A stretch of 64,000 bases of DNA, taken from positions 14,704,176 to 14,768,175 of the forward strand of contig ML058384.1 of the NCBI GenBank assembly GCA_003013855.2. Reading direction: 5' to 3'. This stretch comes from Liriodendron chinense (Eukaryota; Streptophyta; Magnoliopsida; Magnoliales; Magnoliaceae). A program made the translations under genes and the position numbers. Under the pieces are notes generated by a model. It saw only the letters and a program-made list of their open reading frames with translations, had not been told where the DNA came from and ran no database searches. Shown here in pieces: positions 1-10,440 of this stretch. Position 1 is the first letter of the stretch, and each line of letters opens with the position of its first letter.

Positions 1-712
1 TGGTAACTTCTATCTCCTCAAAATCCCCCCACCTTTAGGCCAAAGACCATCTCTCCCGTATTTAAAGAAAATCTCCAACGGTCATAAAACGAGCAGAAAA
101 TGGTCACTTCGATATATCAAATTAGGTTTTTGATTGATCGGATTGATCTTCGATCTATTGAAATACCTGTTCGATATATCAGAGAATCTGTCTAGAGAAT
201 TTAGCAAGTTGTTAGACAAAATTCCCGATCTATCGAAAAGGGTTTCGATATATCGAAACCACTCATTCTGATATATCAAATGAGCAATTCGATTGATCGA
301 ACAAACTATCTAGAGAGTTTGTGCATTTACTAGACAGTAAAGTCGACATATCGAATAGACTTCCGATATATCGGAGGTCTATCGAAAGCTGCTGTTTGGG
401 CTGGATTAATTACAACAACTTCCACCTCTTTAATTAGTCTACCTTATCATATTTTTCAAGGTGTTTTAAGACTAATGATGATGACTAAGAGTATTCCTAG
501 TTGGCCCAAGTCATCTAAGAGGGTTTGGGTGTTTTGGTCCAAAGGGTTAGGGTCACTATGGCATCTCATTTACATGTTCTTCTTCCTTGATGCTTTTGGT
601 CCACTTGAATCTTCGTTCTTCAGCTTGCCAAGGCTCAACTGACATTATAACACATGAACTCATATGATTGACAAATAAGGTGCACTAGTATGTCACATAA
701 AAGTGAATTAAC
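1..712 (-). mobile_element. Ty1/copia-type LTR fragment
   Basis: This is the left-truncated end of an LTR read on the minus strand. Its terminal part (about 560-712) matches the terminal part of the copia LTR at 12205-12369, including the shared block around GACAAATAAGGTGCACTAG, and the LTR would start TGTTAATTCAC on the minus strand at 712. It holds a cluster of palindromic GATATATC sites (about 105-385) and a TATA-like TTTAAATA on the minus strand near 55-65. It is not followed by a recognisable PPT, so it is either a solo LTR or a fragment. It encodes no protein that I can support. Confidence 0.5.
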
Positions 713-1011
713 ACCGACCACCTAAAGTTGGTCTGTGATATTTACAAGAGGTCCAAATACTCCCAGATCTACTGCCTTCTCTAGAAGGATCTCCCCACGA
801 TCGCGAGAGAGAATCTTTCCTTTAACGAGACTTTACCAATATATCCTAGCAGGATCCGTCTCTCCAAACCACCTCCAAGCCCCTATAAATATAGCTTGGA
901 TCTACACCTTAAAAGTAACGAATAATCTAAGGTTGAAAACCCTGATCTACCTTCCTAGACCTTGACTTAAGCATCGAATAGTTCCCCGCCGTACAGTGGT
1001 ACCTCCCTTTG

Positions 1012-1062
<51 letters not shown>

Positions 1063-1190
1063 CTCCCTCCTTGCAGGTCCGGTGGACGGAAGGAGCTCTG
1101 ACGTCAGATTGAAGTTCGCGTGGCAAATCCCAGTCGTCCAAATTCGTTATCCAAAACCATGCGACAACACTGCCTATTTCACTCCTAACC
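713..1190 (+). mobile_element. Diverged Tat-type LTR remnant (promoter to U5)
   Basis: The order of landmarks matches the 3' half of the Tat LTRs at 19790-20020 and 29560-29797: a TATA-like CTATAAATA near 882, then GACTTAAGCATCG at 963, a pyrimidine-rich stretch, then CAGGTCC near 1075 followed by a purine-rich segment ending in CTGACGTCA. The overall sequence is much diverged and the pyrimidine part has expanded into a CT microsatellite. Boundaries are approximate. The link to the Tat family is my inference from the shared landmarks. Confidence 0.35.
1014..1058. repeat. (CT)n microsatellite
   Basis: About 22 uninterrupted CT dinucleotides lie in the pyrimidine-rich part of the Tat-like LTR remnant. 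The long GA/CT run opens a minus-strand frame of alternating Arg-Glu, which is not a gene. Confidence 0.95.
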
Positions 1191-1205
1191 ATTCATTTGA
1201 CATCC

Positions 1206-1255
1206 CCATTAATTGGATCAGTATACATCATTCCCACAAGAGATCCAATTAATGG
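1206..1255. repeat. Perfect 14-bp inverted repeat
   Basis: CCATTAATTGGATC at 1206-1219 is exactly the reverse complement of 1242-1255, with a 22-bp spacer. It could be the pair of ends of a tiny foldback remnant or a chance palindrome. No target-site duplication is obvious. Confidence 0.7.
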
Positions 1256-1260
1256 ACTGA

Positions 1261-1733
1261 GGGCTTAGATCATACAAAAAAAAATCATTTTTCTATGGAG
1301 ATTTTCAAATTTTAAGATTTTTATTAGGATATTGTAGTGAAAATCTTACTAAAATAAAAACCAAGAATAATCATAATAAATTGGTAAGCAGTTTAAATTT
1401 TTAATATATGGTTATTAATGAATTAGCTAAATTTTAAATAATTTTCATGTAACTATTAGGATATTTTCATGATAAAATCATAAAAATTTAAAAACTATTG
1501 ATATTTTGAAAAGATTGCGATATTATTGATAATATCATTTGTATAAGTATTTTTTTTCCAAGAAAAGATTGGGCATAAAGTTCAGTAGCCTCTTTTGAAA
1601 GTATATGCATGGCCAAGAGTGCATTTGGTTTACTTTGTGCATGTGGCTACATAAAAGCATTTTTATTTATCAAAATAGAAGTTTATAGCATTTTTAACTT
1701 CTAATCATGTCAATTTTTTGTTATCTAATCATG

Positions 1734-1782
<49 letters not shown>

Positions 1783-3110
1783 CTGTGTGTGTGACAATTA
1801 TTGGGTCCACATGATGGATAGTCAAAGTTCTTGTGGCTTTAGTTTGGATATGCAACAATAGGGGGCTAACAAGATTGCGAATCTAGCCTTTTGTAAATCA
1901 TTCATCCAATTCTAAGACAATTTTAAGAATCCACCATTTAATTGGACATCCATCGAAGTTGAAAGGTTCAATTTGACCGATTCTAAGGATTAATGGTATG
2001 ATTGTGTAATAACCCTAGTGAATTTTGTGAGTACAATTTTTTTTTCCCGTAAATTCGACCATTTATCCATGTTAGCGACTAAGCAATCACATATCTACTA
2101 GTTAAAATAGTGATCCGCCCGTCTATCCATACACCTAGTTAATAATTTATCAATGCATTCATCTATTGGATTACTCATCTAATCATTTGTTTGAGTATTT
2201 GACTATTCATTTTTCAATACATCCATTCTATTTATACTCATTTAATTATTCATGTACTCATCTTCATAAACAGCTATCGATTTAAACTCATAAGGCAAGT
2301 GTATACTCACTTATTCACACTTCACACTTAAACACAAACACTCGTACACTAGGTATATAAAAATAATTTTCATATCTTAACATAAGTAAGAGATTAGCTA
2401 AGTGGTTGAGACTAAAGAAGAGAAGGTCGAGAGATTGATTTTTGTTGTGGCATATCCCCTTCTTAGAAAATTAAAAAAAAAAAAAAATGAATTTGGCAAA
2501 ATTGGTTGCAAAACCTTGAATCCACAAGGTTATTTTTGTATCAATAAGAGAGAAAAAAGGAAATTTGAAATTTTTATTAATCAATAATGTCTAATGTGCT
2601 TTTCTCCATTACACCACTAAATAATAAAATATGTAACCCTAATTTGTAATTACCAAAAATAGTAAAATTTTAACACTAATAAAAGTCCTAACTCTAACAA
2701 AACTCTTCTAAAGCCTAATTTTCAAACATAAAAAAGGTCAGATAAACCTTACTAGAAGAGTCCTAGCATAATTACAAGTTATTTTTTTTTTTAAAAAAGA
2801 AGGAAATCTAAAATTCTAAAAATAAGAATATACAACAAAAATCAGAATTACTAAAAATAGTAAATTTTCCTAAAATAGGAATTACTAAAAATAATAAATT
2901 TTTTTCTAAAAATTCCATTTTTGAACTGAGAGCATGTGTTTTCTCGTGAAACAGATGGATGCCTTTCTCATGAAACGGATGGATGCCCTGATGATTGTTA
3001 CGATAAAGATTGATAGGTCGTGTGTCCCGACCCTGTTCTGATATATTGCTTCCGCTTCCGTTTAGCCTTCTTTTTGTCCAACCATACTAAGAATGTATTT
3101 GTACCATGTC
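1261..3110. other. AT-rich sequence without recognisable gene
   Basis: Long A/T-rich stretches run through this interval, with no frame resembling a protein family. The only structure I see is the microsatellite at 1737-1792 and a small near-duplication around 2950-2990 of the motif GAAACRGATGGATGCC. It is probably old, decayed repeat DNA. Confidence 0.6.
1737..1792. repeat. Compound microsatellite (CT)n-(ATCT)n-(GT)n
   Basis: CT dinucleotides run from about 1737 to 1764, ATCT tetranucleotides to about 1784, then GT dinucleotides to 1792. Confidence 0.95.
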
Positions 3111-4057
3111 CTACATAAAAAAGAGATAGTGGGTTGCATTTTTTTTTTCTTTTCTTTTATGTATTTTCTCTCTTTTAGTTTCATTATCCCATGTGAGGAC
3201 ATTGCATCTTGGGGCTGATAGTGGGCCACTTTTAAGGACGTTGTTGGCTAGGATTTTGTCCCAAAATTTTAAAGAATTACACCATTGGACCGTGACCAAT
3301 TTAGGCAGGAATGTATGCCTCGAAATTGGACTGCAATAAGCACCTAAAACTGTCCAAAAAAGCATCAATGATCCAGACATACAACATGGCCATTTGGGGT
3401 CCACGTTTGGGGGCCAAATCTGCCCTAACTTCGACACTGATTTGACTCACAAACGTTGAACAGTCTGGACCGTTGGATGGGCATTGAAAACTGTCCAAAC
3501 TAGAGCCCTAACCTGGTGTAAAAACTGCCCAAAATGGACAAGTATGAGAACCCTCGAACTTGTCCCGTTTCTGCCCTTATTTTGATGCTCAAACCTGTCC
3601 AAGATAAACAGCTCAGTAAGCGCAGAATTTTGGTTATATCGAATGTTGGATGGACGCCTCGATCAGCCAAATCGGATAGTTGGAATGACACCAAGAATCT
3701 GTCCTTTCGGACCCAAGTTGGACATCGATCAGGATCTGTCCAAACTAGATCCCTATTTGATCATGCAATATTGTCCGATTAAGGCCTTCTAGCTGACCTC
3801 TAAAGATGTCCAAAATGGACCATTTAACTTTCCTGATTGAATGGCCCAATCTAGACCTTTTTTTCAGATGGCCAATCCTGTCTGTCTAATATGAATAGTT
3901 AAGCACGTGTTCAAAACACTTTTCTTCAGCTTTATTAGTGTGCCATCCTGTCCACTGTTTTATGCATTGTGGTTATGCTTATATGTCCACCTATGGCTGT
4001 CCAAAGATAGGCGACGTTCTGAAATCACATGATGCCCAAAGTGGGCCTTCATGAAAC
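3111..4057. other. Unassigned sequence with repeated TGTCCAAA motif
   Basis: No protein family is recognisable. The octamer CTGTCCAAA or a close variant recurs many times (for example near 3350, 3490, 3595, 3735, 3805 and 3995). This suggests a degenerate internally repetitive element such as LTR U3 sequence. Several short frames on both strands exist but none looks coding. Confidence 0.45.
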
Positions 4058-4066
4058 GTTTTACCT

Positions 4067-4270
4067 GAGATCGGATTAGGTACTACTCCACCAAGGACGC
4101 ACGAGGAGACGGATGGGTATCGTGGCACGTCACAATTGGCCAACGCAGCGCACTTCTGGTATGACGTAGAGCTGTCAGACCTAGGCCCGCTGAGTTGGCC
4201 AACGGCAACGCGCCATGTACCCATCCGTCTCCTCGTGCATCCTGGTGGGTGTAGTACCTAATTCGACCTC
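4067..4270. mobile_element. Foldback MITE with 9-bp TSD, MULE-like
   Basis: The 204-bp element is almost entirely two inverted arms. GATTAGGTACTACTCCACC near 4074 pairs with the complement of 4240-4262, and the stem continues inward through ACGAGGAGACGGATGGGTA and GTTGGCCAACNCAGCG-like sequence to a loop near 4150-4190. The flanks GTTTTACCT (4058-4066) and GTCTTACCT (4271-4279) match at 8 of 9 bases, as expected for a 9-bp TSD. A 9-bp TSD with long terminal inverted repeats is typical of Mutator-like elements. It has no coding capacity, so it would be mobilised only in trans. Confidence 0.65.
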
Positions 4271-4299
4271 GTCTTACCTTCACCAAAGTGGGCCAAAAT

Positions 4300-4620
4300 T
4301 TAACATGTGGACAAAGTGCACGTGTGGGCAAAGTGCATATGTGTGGATAGTACATGTACAGTGTGCTTGTGTGTGGACAGCATGCACATATGAGTGTGTA
4401 GACATGTGCAGCATGCACACGTGTGAACTATGCATGGTGTGCACGTGTAAAGTGTGTATGTACTTGTGAGATATACATGGTTAGCACGTGTGAGTGGTGT
4501 ATGTGTCTAAATATATGAGCCGTATGCATTTTTTATGCATGATATACACATGTGAGTGACATGCACCTATGAGTTGTGCATGTATGTCGTTGTTAAAACT
4601 AAAAAATGCGCCAGACAGTT
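4300..4620. repeat. Degenerate alternating purine-pyrimidine repeat
   Basis: There are many imperfect copies of short motifs such as GTGTGGACA, GCATGCACACGTGTG and ACATGTGCA. The tract is largely alternating purine-pyrimidine (TG/CA-rich) and can form local hairpins. Short frames through it are not convincing genes. Confidence 0.6.
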
Positions 4621-5196
4621 TTCTTGTGTTTCGTTGTTCTGAGGTTCTGAGTAATTGAGACATTCATAGACAATCACAGGCATTCACAAAGTACACACAA
4701 AAAAAGCATCTTAAGGCGAATTTTATTCCAGAGATTCCGAGATCTTTTACATTTCAGGCTGTGATACTAGTCATGAGCCCTTAATTACATCAATGGTCGA
4801 TCACCCTTGATTAAAAGGCAAAAGTAAATGTATGCATACATCATAGATAAATTAAATAAAGCATTAAAAGAGCATAAACATGAGTAAAACACACCACAAA
4901 CAACATAGAAATTTTTACGTGGAAACTCTTACGGGAGAAAATCACGGCGCAAAGCGACAAAGATTTCACTATGAATGATAGTTGTACAATAGATGGAGTA
5001 TTCGGAAAGTGGCCCAGATAGATCGAGCAGGTAATTAAATTATCAGGGACTATGGTCTTTGAGTTCACGGTCATAGAGACCAAGTTTCAAGTTTCTTATG
5101 GACTGAGTCATCATTTAGACAAGTTAATGCTTATCCCATATTATTTCGGGCGTTCCTAGTTGAGAAACAGTCAGGATTTTAACCGAGTCATGTATC
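4621..5196. other. No recognisable feature
   Basis: I see no coding family, repeat array or RNA gene here. The minus-strand frame near 4841-5083 has no recognisable domain. Confidence 0.5.
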
Positions 5197-5615
5197 ACAG
5201 TGCCAGTGACCGTCACTGTGGACGACCGACCGCAGGAAGACATGCCACAATTCCCATGTAGTGCAACACGGTGCCAGTGATCGTCACTGCAGACATGTGA
5301 CCACAGGAAGACACACCACGATTGCCATGCTCAACACAGTGTCAGTGATCGTCGTTGTGGATGGTTGACTGCGAGAAGGCATATTATGGCTACCATATGG
5401 TATAACACAGTGCCAGTGATCGTCGCTACGAATGGGTGATCGTAGGAAGACACACCATGGCTGCCAAATGGTACAACATAGTGCTAGTGACTGTCGTTGT
5501 GGATGGGTGACCACAGGAAGACACATCATGGTTGTTAAATGGTACAACACAGTGTCAGTGACCGTTGCTATGGACGGATGACTGCAAGAAGACACACCGC
5601 AACTACCTGAGCTGT
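5197..5615. repeat. Minisatellite, six degenerate ~70-bp units
   Basis: Units begin with variants of CACAGTGCCAGTGAYCGTC near 5197, 5267, 5335, 5406, 5477 and 5548, a spacing of 68-71 bp. Each unit continues with a GTGACCACAGGAAGACACAC-like block and an ATGGCTGCCAAATGGTACAA-like block. The first and last units are the most diverged. A minus-strand frame crosses the array but consists of repeat sequence only. Confidence 0.85.
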
Positions 5616-6949
5616 TCAACTGATGGACCCCGCTTTGGATGGGCAGTACACCAACTGATTTTAGCAATAGTAGTTCATAACAAGTGTTTCAGATGTTTTG
5701 AAACTCTTTGATTACGGTTTTCGATGATAACCAGTCCCTTTGATTTAGTTTCAGGCCTCGATCCGGGATTAATAGTGTTCATGTAGTGGATATAAGGAGT
5801 ATAAAGTAAATATGCTTGATTTGTATTGCACGCTCGAGAAAGGATTGCACTATGCTTGATGTTTAGTGCATCGAGCGAATTATACACTTGATTCGGTTAA
5901 TCCACTTTATGGATATCCTTAATTTAACCACATTATTATTAATGATCAATGCTTCGAGAGATTTAGATCACTCGGATGGGCTGTGTCGAGCTATATTTTT
6001 TTTGAGATTTCAAGCTCGATGGGCTAGATTGCACATTTTTGGGCTTGAAAATGGCTAAGTATAGGGGTTGATATATGTCTATTTATACCACTAATAACCG
6101 ATAATCAGTAGGGACTAGTGTCTCACAAGTGCTTGATTTAGTTGCTTTGTAATAGGAGGATGTTGAATTCATCTTGGCGTCAGTTAATCTTTAGGTCGTC
6201 AGGGCACTTCCCAAGGCCGAAAATGACTAAGTACTGGTCTTGTTTAACGCTTAATTGTACTAATTTATGATTAACAACAAGGATTAACACCAAGTGAATG
6301 ACTGATTAAGCAAAAATGAATGTTGATGCATGAGGCAAGGAACATTATCAAGATATAGATCCATTTATGTACGAATTTGCACTAAAACGATGTTCTGGTC
6401 ATTTCGCTACCTGAAAATTCTAAGTAAAAACCTGGATTATTAATATATCCATAGATTAACTATAAAATATCATGAATATTTTATCATTCTTTGGTGTTTT
6501 AGCCTAATTAGGGTATTTCAGATTTTTGGACGGTTTAGATTAGAAGAAAACCCCTCCGTTTAAAAGAAAAACTTTTCGAGGAGTGTCAAAAAGTTACAAT
6601 TCATACTTCGGATGGAAAATCAAAATCTTCATTGTTGAAAATTTATTTTTTTAGTATTTTTTATTGAATCCAAATGGGGGGTACTTCCTTATTTACATAA
6701 AGGTGTACATTGCAAGTGGATGTGTACAGGTATGCAATGTAGTGTAGTGCAGAGAGATGTGCGATGTAGTTTTCAGAGTTGCAAAAAATGGCTTAATGTT
6801 GGACATTTTGGAGAAAATCAGGGATTGGATGTCCTTAACATCGACCATTGGAAAATTCAGTCCGGGGATGGATAAAGCATGTCCACACATGTCTATGAAG
6901 CATACTACGTTGGAGAGACAGGACTCACCCAAAGCGGGCAACACCATAG
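5616..6949. other. No recognisable gene
   Basis: The sequence is AT-rich with short unsupported frames. A TATTTATACC at about 6078 and LTR-like text nearby could be another decayed retroelement, but I cannot place boundaries. Confidence 0.4.
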
Positions 6950-7084
6950 ACGTCCCAGGTTAGGGAAGGACATCTAAGCGGATGTGGGGGAGGTGTGGTC
7001 GCATGAGCCCTGGGGTTGGGCCCATGTGTCCCCTCCTTGGGCGCATGTGCTGAAAGATGAGAAAGAGAGAGGGAAGGCCTCCCT

Positions 7085-7118
7085 CCCAGGTGCATGTGGC
7101 ATAGCACATGCGCCTGGG
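7085..7118. repeat. 14-bp inverted repeat (hairpin)
   Basis: CCCAGGTGCATGTG (7085-7098) and CACATGCGCCTGGG (7105-7118) form a hairpin with a 6-bp loop and a single mismatched position. Confidence 0.7.
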
Positions 7119-8057
7119 AAAGACTAGTGGGCGCATGTGGCTTAGGTACTTAGCCATATTTTTAGATTTTTTTCAGCTAAAAAGAGTGAGCGCATGTTGT
7201 TATGGTACTTAGCCGATTTTCAGTTTCTTTTCAGACCAAAAAGAGTAGGCGTATGTGCCTCTAGGAAAAGTGTGAAATTTCCAACACTTAGCATATTTTC
7301 TGAGTTTTCCGACCAAGAGGAGGTGGGCGCATGTCCCTTTGTAAAGTTGAATTTTTCCACTACTTAAGAATAATTTTAGGATTTCTCACCCTCTCTCCCT
7401 CTTTATTCGGACTCCGGTGGAAAATTTTCTTTCTGGTGAGGGGTTCCGGCAAGGAAATCCCTTTCCGACGAAGGGATCCGGCGAGGGAAGATAGAGCAGG
7501 TGCATGTTACTTCTTGCATCGCTCTAAGGTCGTCTGCAGATGATGTCGCCCATGGTCATCAAGTCAACCTGCTATTTACAGTAAACTAATCGGGTTCGGG
7601 TCCGGGTAACCGAATATAGTGAGCGCATGTGTTCTAGGGGGGGTTTTTTGGGCGCATGTCTCCAAATCAAACTTTTTTGAAAGTTTTCTAGGAGACTTTC
7701 CAAGAGGAATTGTCCCGGGCACATGTGGATGGCGCATGTGGTTTCAGGGCTTCCGCATGTTCCTCTTAAAAATGTAAATTCTCCTTTACTTAGAATATTT
7801 TTCGATTTTGCACTTTGCAAGAGAGAAATAGCTCCCAGACTTAGAATATTTCAGGATTTCAGGCTCTGACGGGCGACCCTTCAAAGGACAGGTACCCTTT
7901 TGGGGACCATAGTCACTGACACCAAGCTGATTTTAAGCTCTTATCAACCTATCAAATGAACGGGATGAGGGTGTGGAGGACTAGATGTTGCAAACTTTGG
8001 TAGTTGCTTCCTAATTTGGAACCTCCAGGGGGCTCTTCGTATAGGAACTTCGCTCCT

Positions 8058-8360
8058 GGAAATGCACAGATGAAAATATGCACCGCCCGACTTTCGAACT
8101 TGGTAGTCGAGGGTTTTCGGGCATTCCGGATCATTTGGCCGTAATACACATGTCCAGTTCCCTTTCAAAATAGTATTTGTAGGCTTTCGGACCTTTTCAG
8201 TCAGCTCCAAACAAGGGTAAAACGCATTTTGAGGTGCGCAGGTAAAAATATGCACCCTGCTGCATTCAAACTTGGTAGTTAAGGTTTTCGGGTATTCCGG
8301 ACCATTTGGCAACAATACGCATATCCGGTTCTACACCGAAATAACATTCGTAGGTTTTTG
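8058..8360. repeat. Diverged tandem duplication (~179-bp offset)
   Basis: The block with AAAATATGCACC, AACTTGGTAGT, GGTTTTCGGG and CATTTGGC at about 8074-8140 recurs at about 8250-8315 in the same order with many substitutions. It lies inside the LTR-like sequence ending at 8502. Confidence 0.7.
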
Positions 8361-8502
8361 TTAGGATTACGCAGGTTACCTAGGGTTAGGGCTGCGCTAG
8401 CATTTTTTGGGTATTTGTCGGCCTTAGAATTAATCTGAATCATTGTAGATAGACCACCACATGTGTTAATTTATCATGGGTGAGATTTTGAGCCCCAACA
8501 GT

Positions 8503-8656
8503 CGTGTTCTCACATTGATACTCTGATCGACAGCACTGCGGGTCATAAGATCTCCTTCATAGATGGATTCTCCGGCTATAATTAAATCAAAATGGTCATA
8601 AAAGACCATGAGAAGACGTCATTTATCACATCATGGGGAACTATCTGCTACCGCGT
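8503..8656 (+). pseudogene. Tat/Ogre-type reverse transcriptase fragment (element P, left part)
   Basis: The + frame ending at 8657 reads through an RT palm segment. A HIDTLID stretch is followed by DGFSGYN (with the usual Gln next replaced by TAA), then IKM, EKTSFIT, WGT and CYRV. These are canonical Ty3/gypsy RT motifs, with the catalytic Asp in DGFSGYN. The frame stops dead at the LTR of element O, and the next expected residues (MPF, then GATYQ and YVDD) appear at 37822 onward. This fragment and 37821-40545 are therefore two halves of one interrupted pol. The stop codon and the interruption make it a pseudogene. Confidence 0.75.
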
Positions 8657-9466
8657 GTTTAGTCAAAATATCATTTCAAAGGATTGGAATGTATGTACAC
8701 TAAGAATAACCAAGAAAACTCAACTGAAAGCATGATCATCATCAAATATTTCATTGATTAGAGTTTGATTACATTCCTTTAAAAAATCCCTTAATTCTAG
8801 AACAAGATGTATTCAAATACACAAGTTAGGTAAAGTTTAATAAAGTGATTTCGACAGTATTTTAGATCTACCGGACATCCATCAAAATGACAGAAGAGGT
8901 GTGTGGGTTTGAAACCACGCAAATCACTTCTTAATGCTTCATGCTTTAGAACAACTGAAGTTGGATTGCTTTGAGCTTGAAAAGGATGATAACTTAAACT
9001 ACTCTGTTCACAAGGAAGTTGAGCGACCGCATAAGACTGAGTTGCGCAGTCGCATAACTCATTTGTCCTCCATATTTTCTCCTTTGCTAAATTCTGCACA
9101 TTTTCTCCAGGATGCTACTGACTATGGCCAATACATGACTCCTAGGAAGAAGAGTTACACGGGTCTCCTAGATACCTCTTGCTCTTTCAGTTAGGATTTC
9201 TGAGGAAGCTTTGAATTTTCAAAATTGACCAAATGAGAGGGTTGAGGGGGTATTTATAAGCATTCACACATGTGAAACCCCTTCTCGCGCAACACTTCCT
9301 TTCTCTCGGTCGCATAACACTTTTTTTCTCACGGCCACACAAAACTGGCAAGTTGTGCGGTTACACAACATTAATAAGTTGTGCGATCGTACAATGCTTC
9401 TTTCTTATGGCAGCATAACTCCTTCAAAACCCATAGAACTTCTTCAGAACTTTTTATGCCATAACA
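8657..9466 (-). mobile_element. LTR of element O (3' LTR)
   Basis: It shares long blocks with 37074-37820, for example AGGATTGRAAT, CACTAAGAATAACC, TTCTAGAACAAGAT, TCCATCAAAATGACAGAAG and ACCACGCAAATCACTTCTT. Read on the minus strand it starts TGTTATGGCAT at 9466 and has a TATAAATA box at 9251-9258. The 3' part (about 9280-9420) has repeated TGCGGYYGCACAAC-like motifs. The left terminus is good to a few bases. Confidence 0.65.
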
Positions 9467-9478
9467 GATGCCCCCTCG
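9467..9478 (-). promoter_or_regulatory. Polypurine tract of element O
   Basis: On the minus strand CGAGGGGGCATC lies directly before the LTR start TGTTATGGC. The PPT of Tat element T is GGGGGGCATC before its LTR, so the two agree in sequence and position. Confidence 0.6.
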
Positions 9479-9535
9479 ACCCTCTTTGATTTCTTTTTTA
9501 GAGATGGAATTAAAGTTGGATCAACTTTCTGTTGC

Positions 9536-10440
9536 GTGATGGCTGGATCAATGGCTGAAGGAAGTACTCATTGGTTCCCCTGGTGCTCTACTCTTTATGT
9601 AGAGCCTTTGGAGATGTGGCTACACACTATAAATTCCCTCTTATCAAAGCATCGTCAGCATATACCTCTTGGCATTATTTTGCGGGGTGGTTTTTTTTTA
9701 TTTAAACTTACAAGGAATCAGACAAGGCGTACATCAACCCCTATCACCTCCCTCTATGGTACTTTAAGAGAAAGTAACGAGTTTTGGCACGAGCCTTACT
9801 ACCCAAGTAGGTTTATACGTCAGTTTGGCTTTGAACAGACAATACTGAAAACCCAATCTTGGATGCCAATCACTTGTTCCTTCAACTATGAGAGTTAGGC
9901 AAAGTATTTCTCCAATCCCCGCAAAACCAACATTACCTACTGGCAGGGGCAAGTTCTTCTAGCAAGGGTAAATAGGTTGTGGTGGTAGAACCCATTCAAG
10001 AAGATAGTATTAAAGTTGAAGTTGAAGAGACTACAACGAGTGATGACTCTAAGGAAGAGAACAACAACAGCTCTGAAGAAACTAACAAAGAGGGGAATGA
10101 TGAGGGTGTAATCATTGATGACAATGATGACAATACTGGTGATGCTGGAGCCATGCATGAAAATGCTCCTATAGAAGCCCCCTCCAGCCGATGATCTAAA
10201 TGCATATCTTATAACGCCAACTACTCTCTTTTGCCCAGGGATAGATCAACCATCCCTCCGATTATTATCCCTCCTATTGTTCATCACGTACTTCTAGTAA
10301 TAGCAGAAGTTCCTTCATCACAAGAGGCGGATGTATCTGCAATGGTTGCAAAAGTGGTGGAAATGTTAATTTCTCCCAATCATTTATTGTCTACTTCTAG
10401 GAGCGTAGAGGTAGACCAAAATGTGACAATTGTGAAATAA
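9536..10440 (+). pseudogene. Antisense accessory ORF of element O, plant-mobile-domain-like
   Basis: A + strand frame (9536-9898, 120 codons) and a following one (9979-10194) run antisense to element O, just inside its 3' LTR. The first contains PLGIILRGG and later FWHEPYYPSRFIRQFGFEQ, which resembles the Y-x-P-x-R-x-A-R-Q-F-G motif of plant mobile domain (PMD) proteins. The second is strongly acidic (runs of Glu/Asp/Asn/Ser) and lacks a domain I recognise. Extra ORFs, some antisense and some PMD-like, are known in Tat/Ogre elements. The frame is broken near 9896 and the copia insertion at 10433 removes whatever followed. The family match rests on one motif, so it is tentative. Confidence 0.4.

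Larger units (their letters stand above)
6950..8502 (-). mobile_element. Minus-strand LTR (element Q), left end undefined
   Basis: The right end at 8502 reads, on the minus strand, TGTTGGGGCTCAAAATCTCA, an LTR-like start, and it abuts the coding RT fragment at 8503. Leftwards it contains internally repetitive U3-like sequence: repeated GCGCATGT blocks (7131, 7190, 7249, 7327, 7623, 7651) and a diverged ~179-bp tandem duplication (8058-8360). I could not find the opposite end or a matching TSD, so the left coordinate is only where the repetitive part becomes visible. It probably interrupts the same RT gene as element O. Confidence 0.45.

Noticed and set aside
947..1192. Minus-strand frame with Arg-Glu repeats
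   Set aside because: It is the translation of the CT microsatellite and its flanks.
3534..3782. 82-codon + frame overlapping a 64-codon minus frame
   Set aside because: Both cross the TGTCCAAA repeat region; no domain.
5197..5615. Regularly spaced repeats that could suggest a CRISPR array
   Set aside because: The genome is a plant; units are contiguous and degenerate with no unique spacers.
5284..5667. 127-codon minus-strand frame
   Set aside because: It consists of the 70-bp minisatellite; no conserved protein features.
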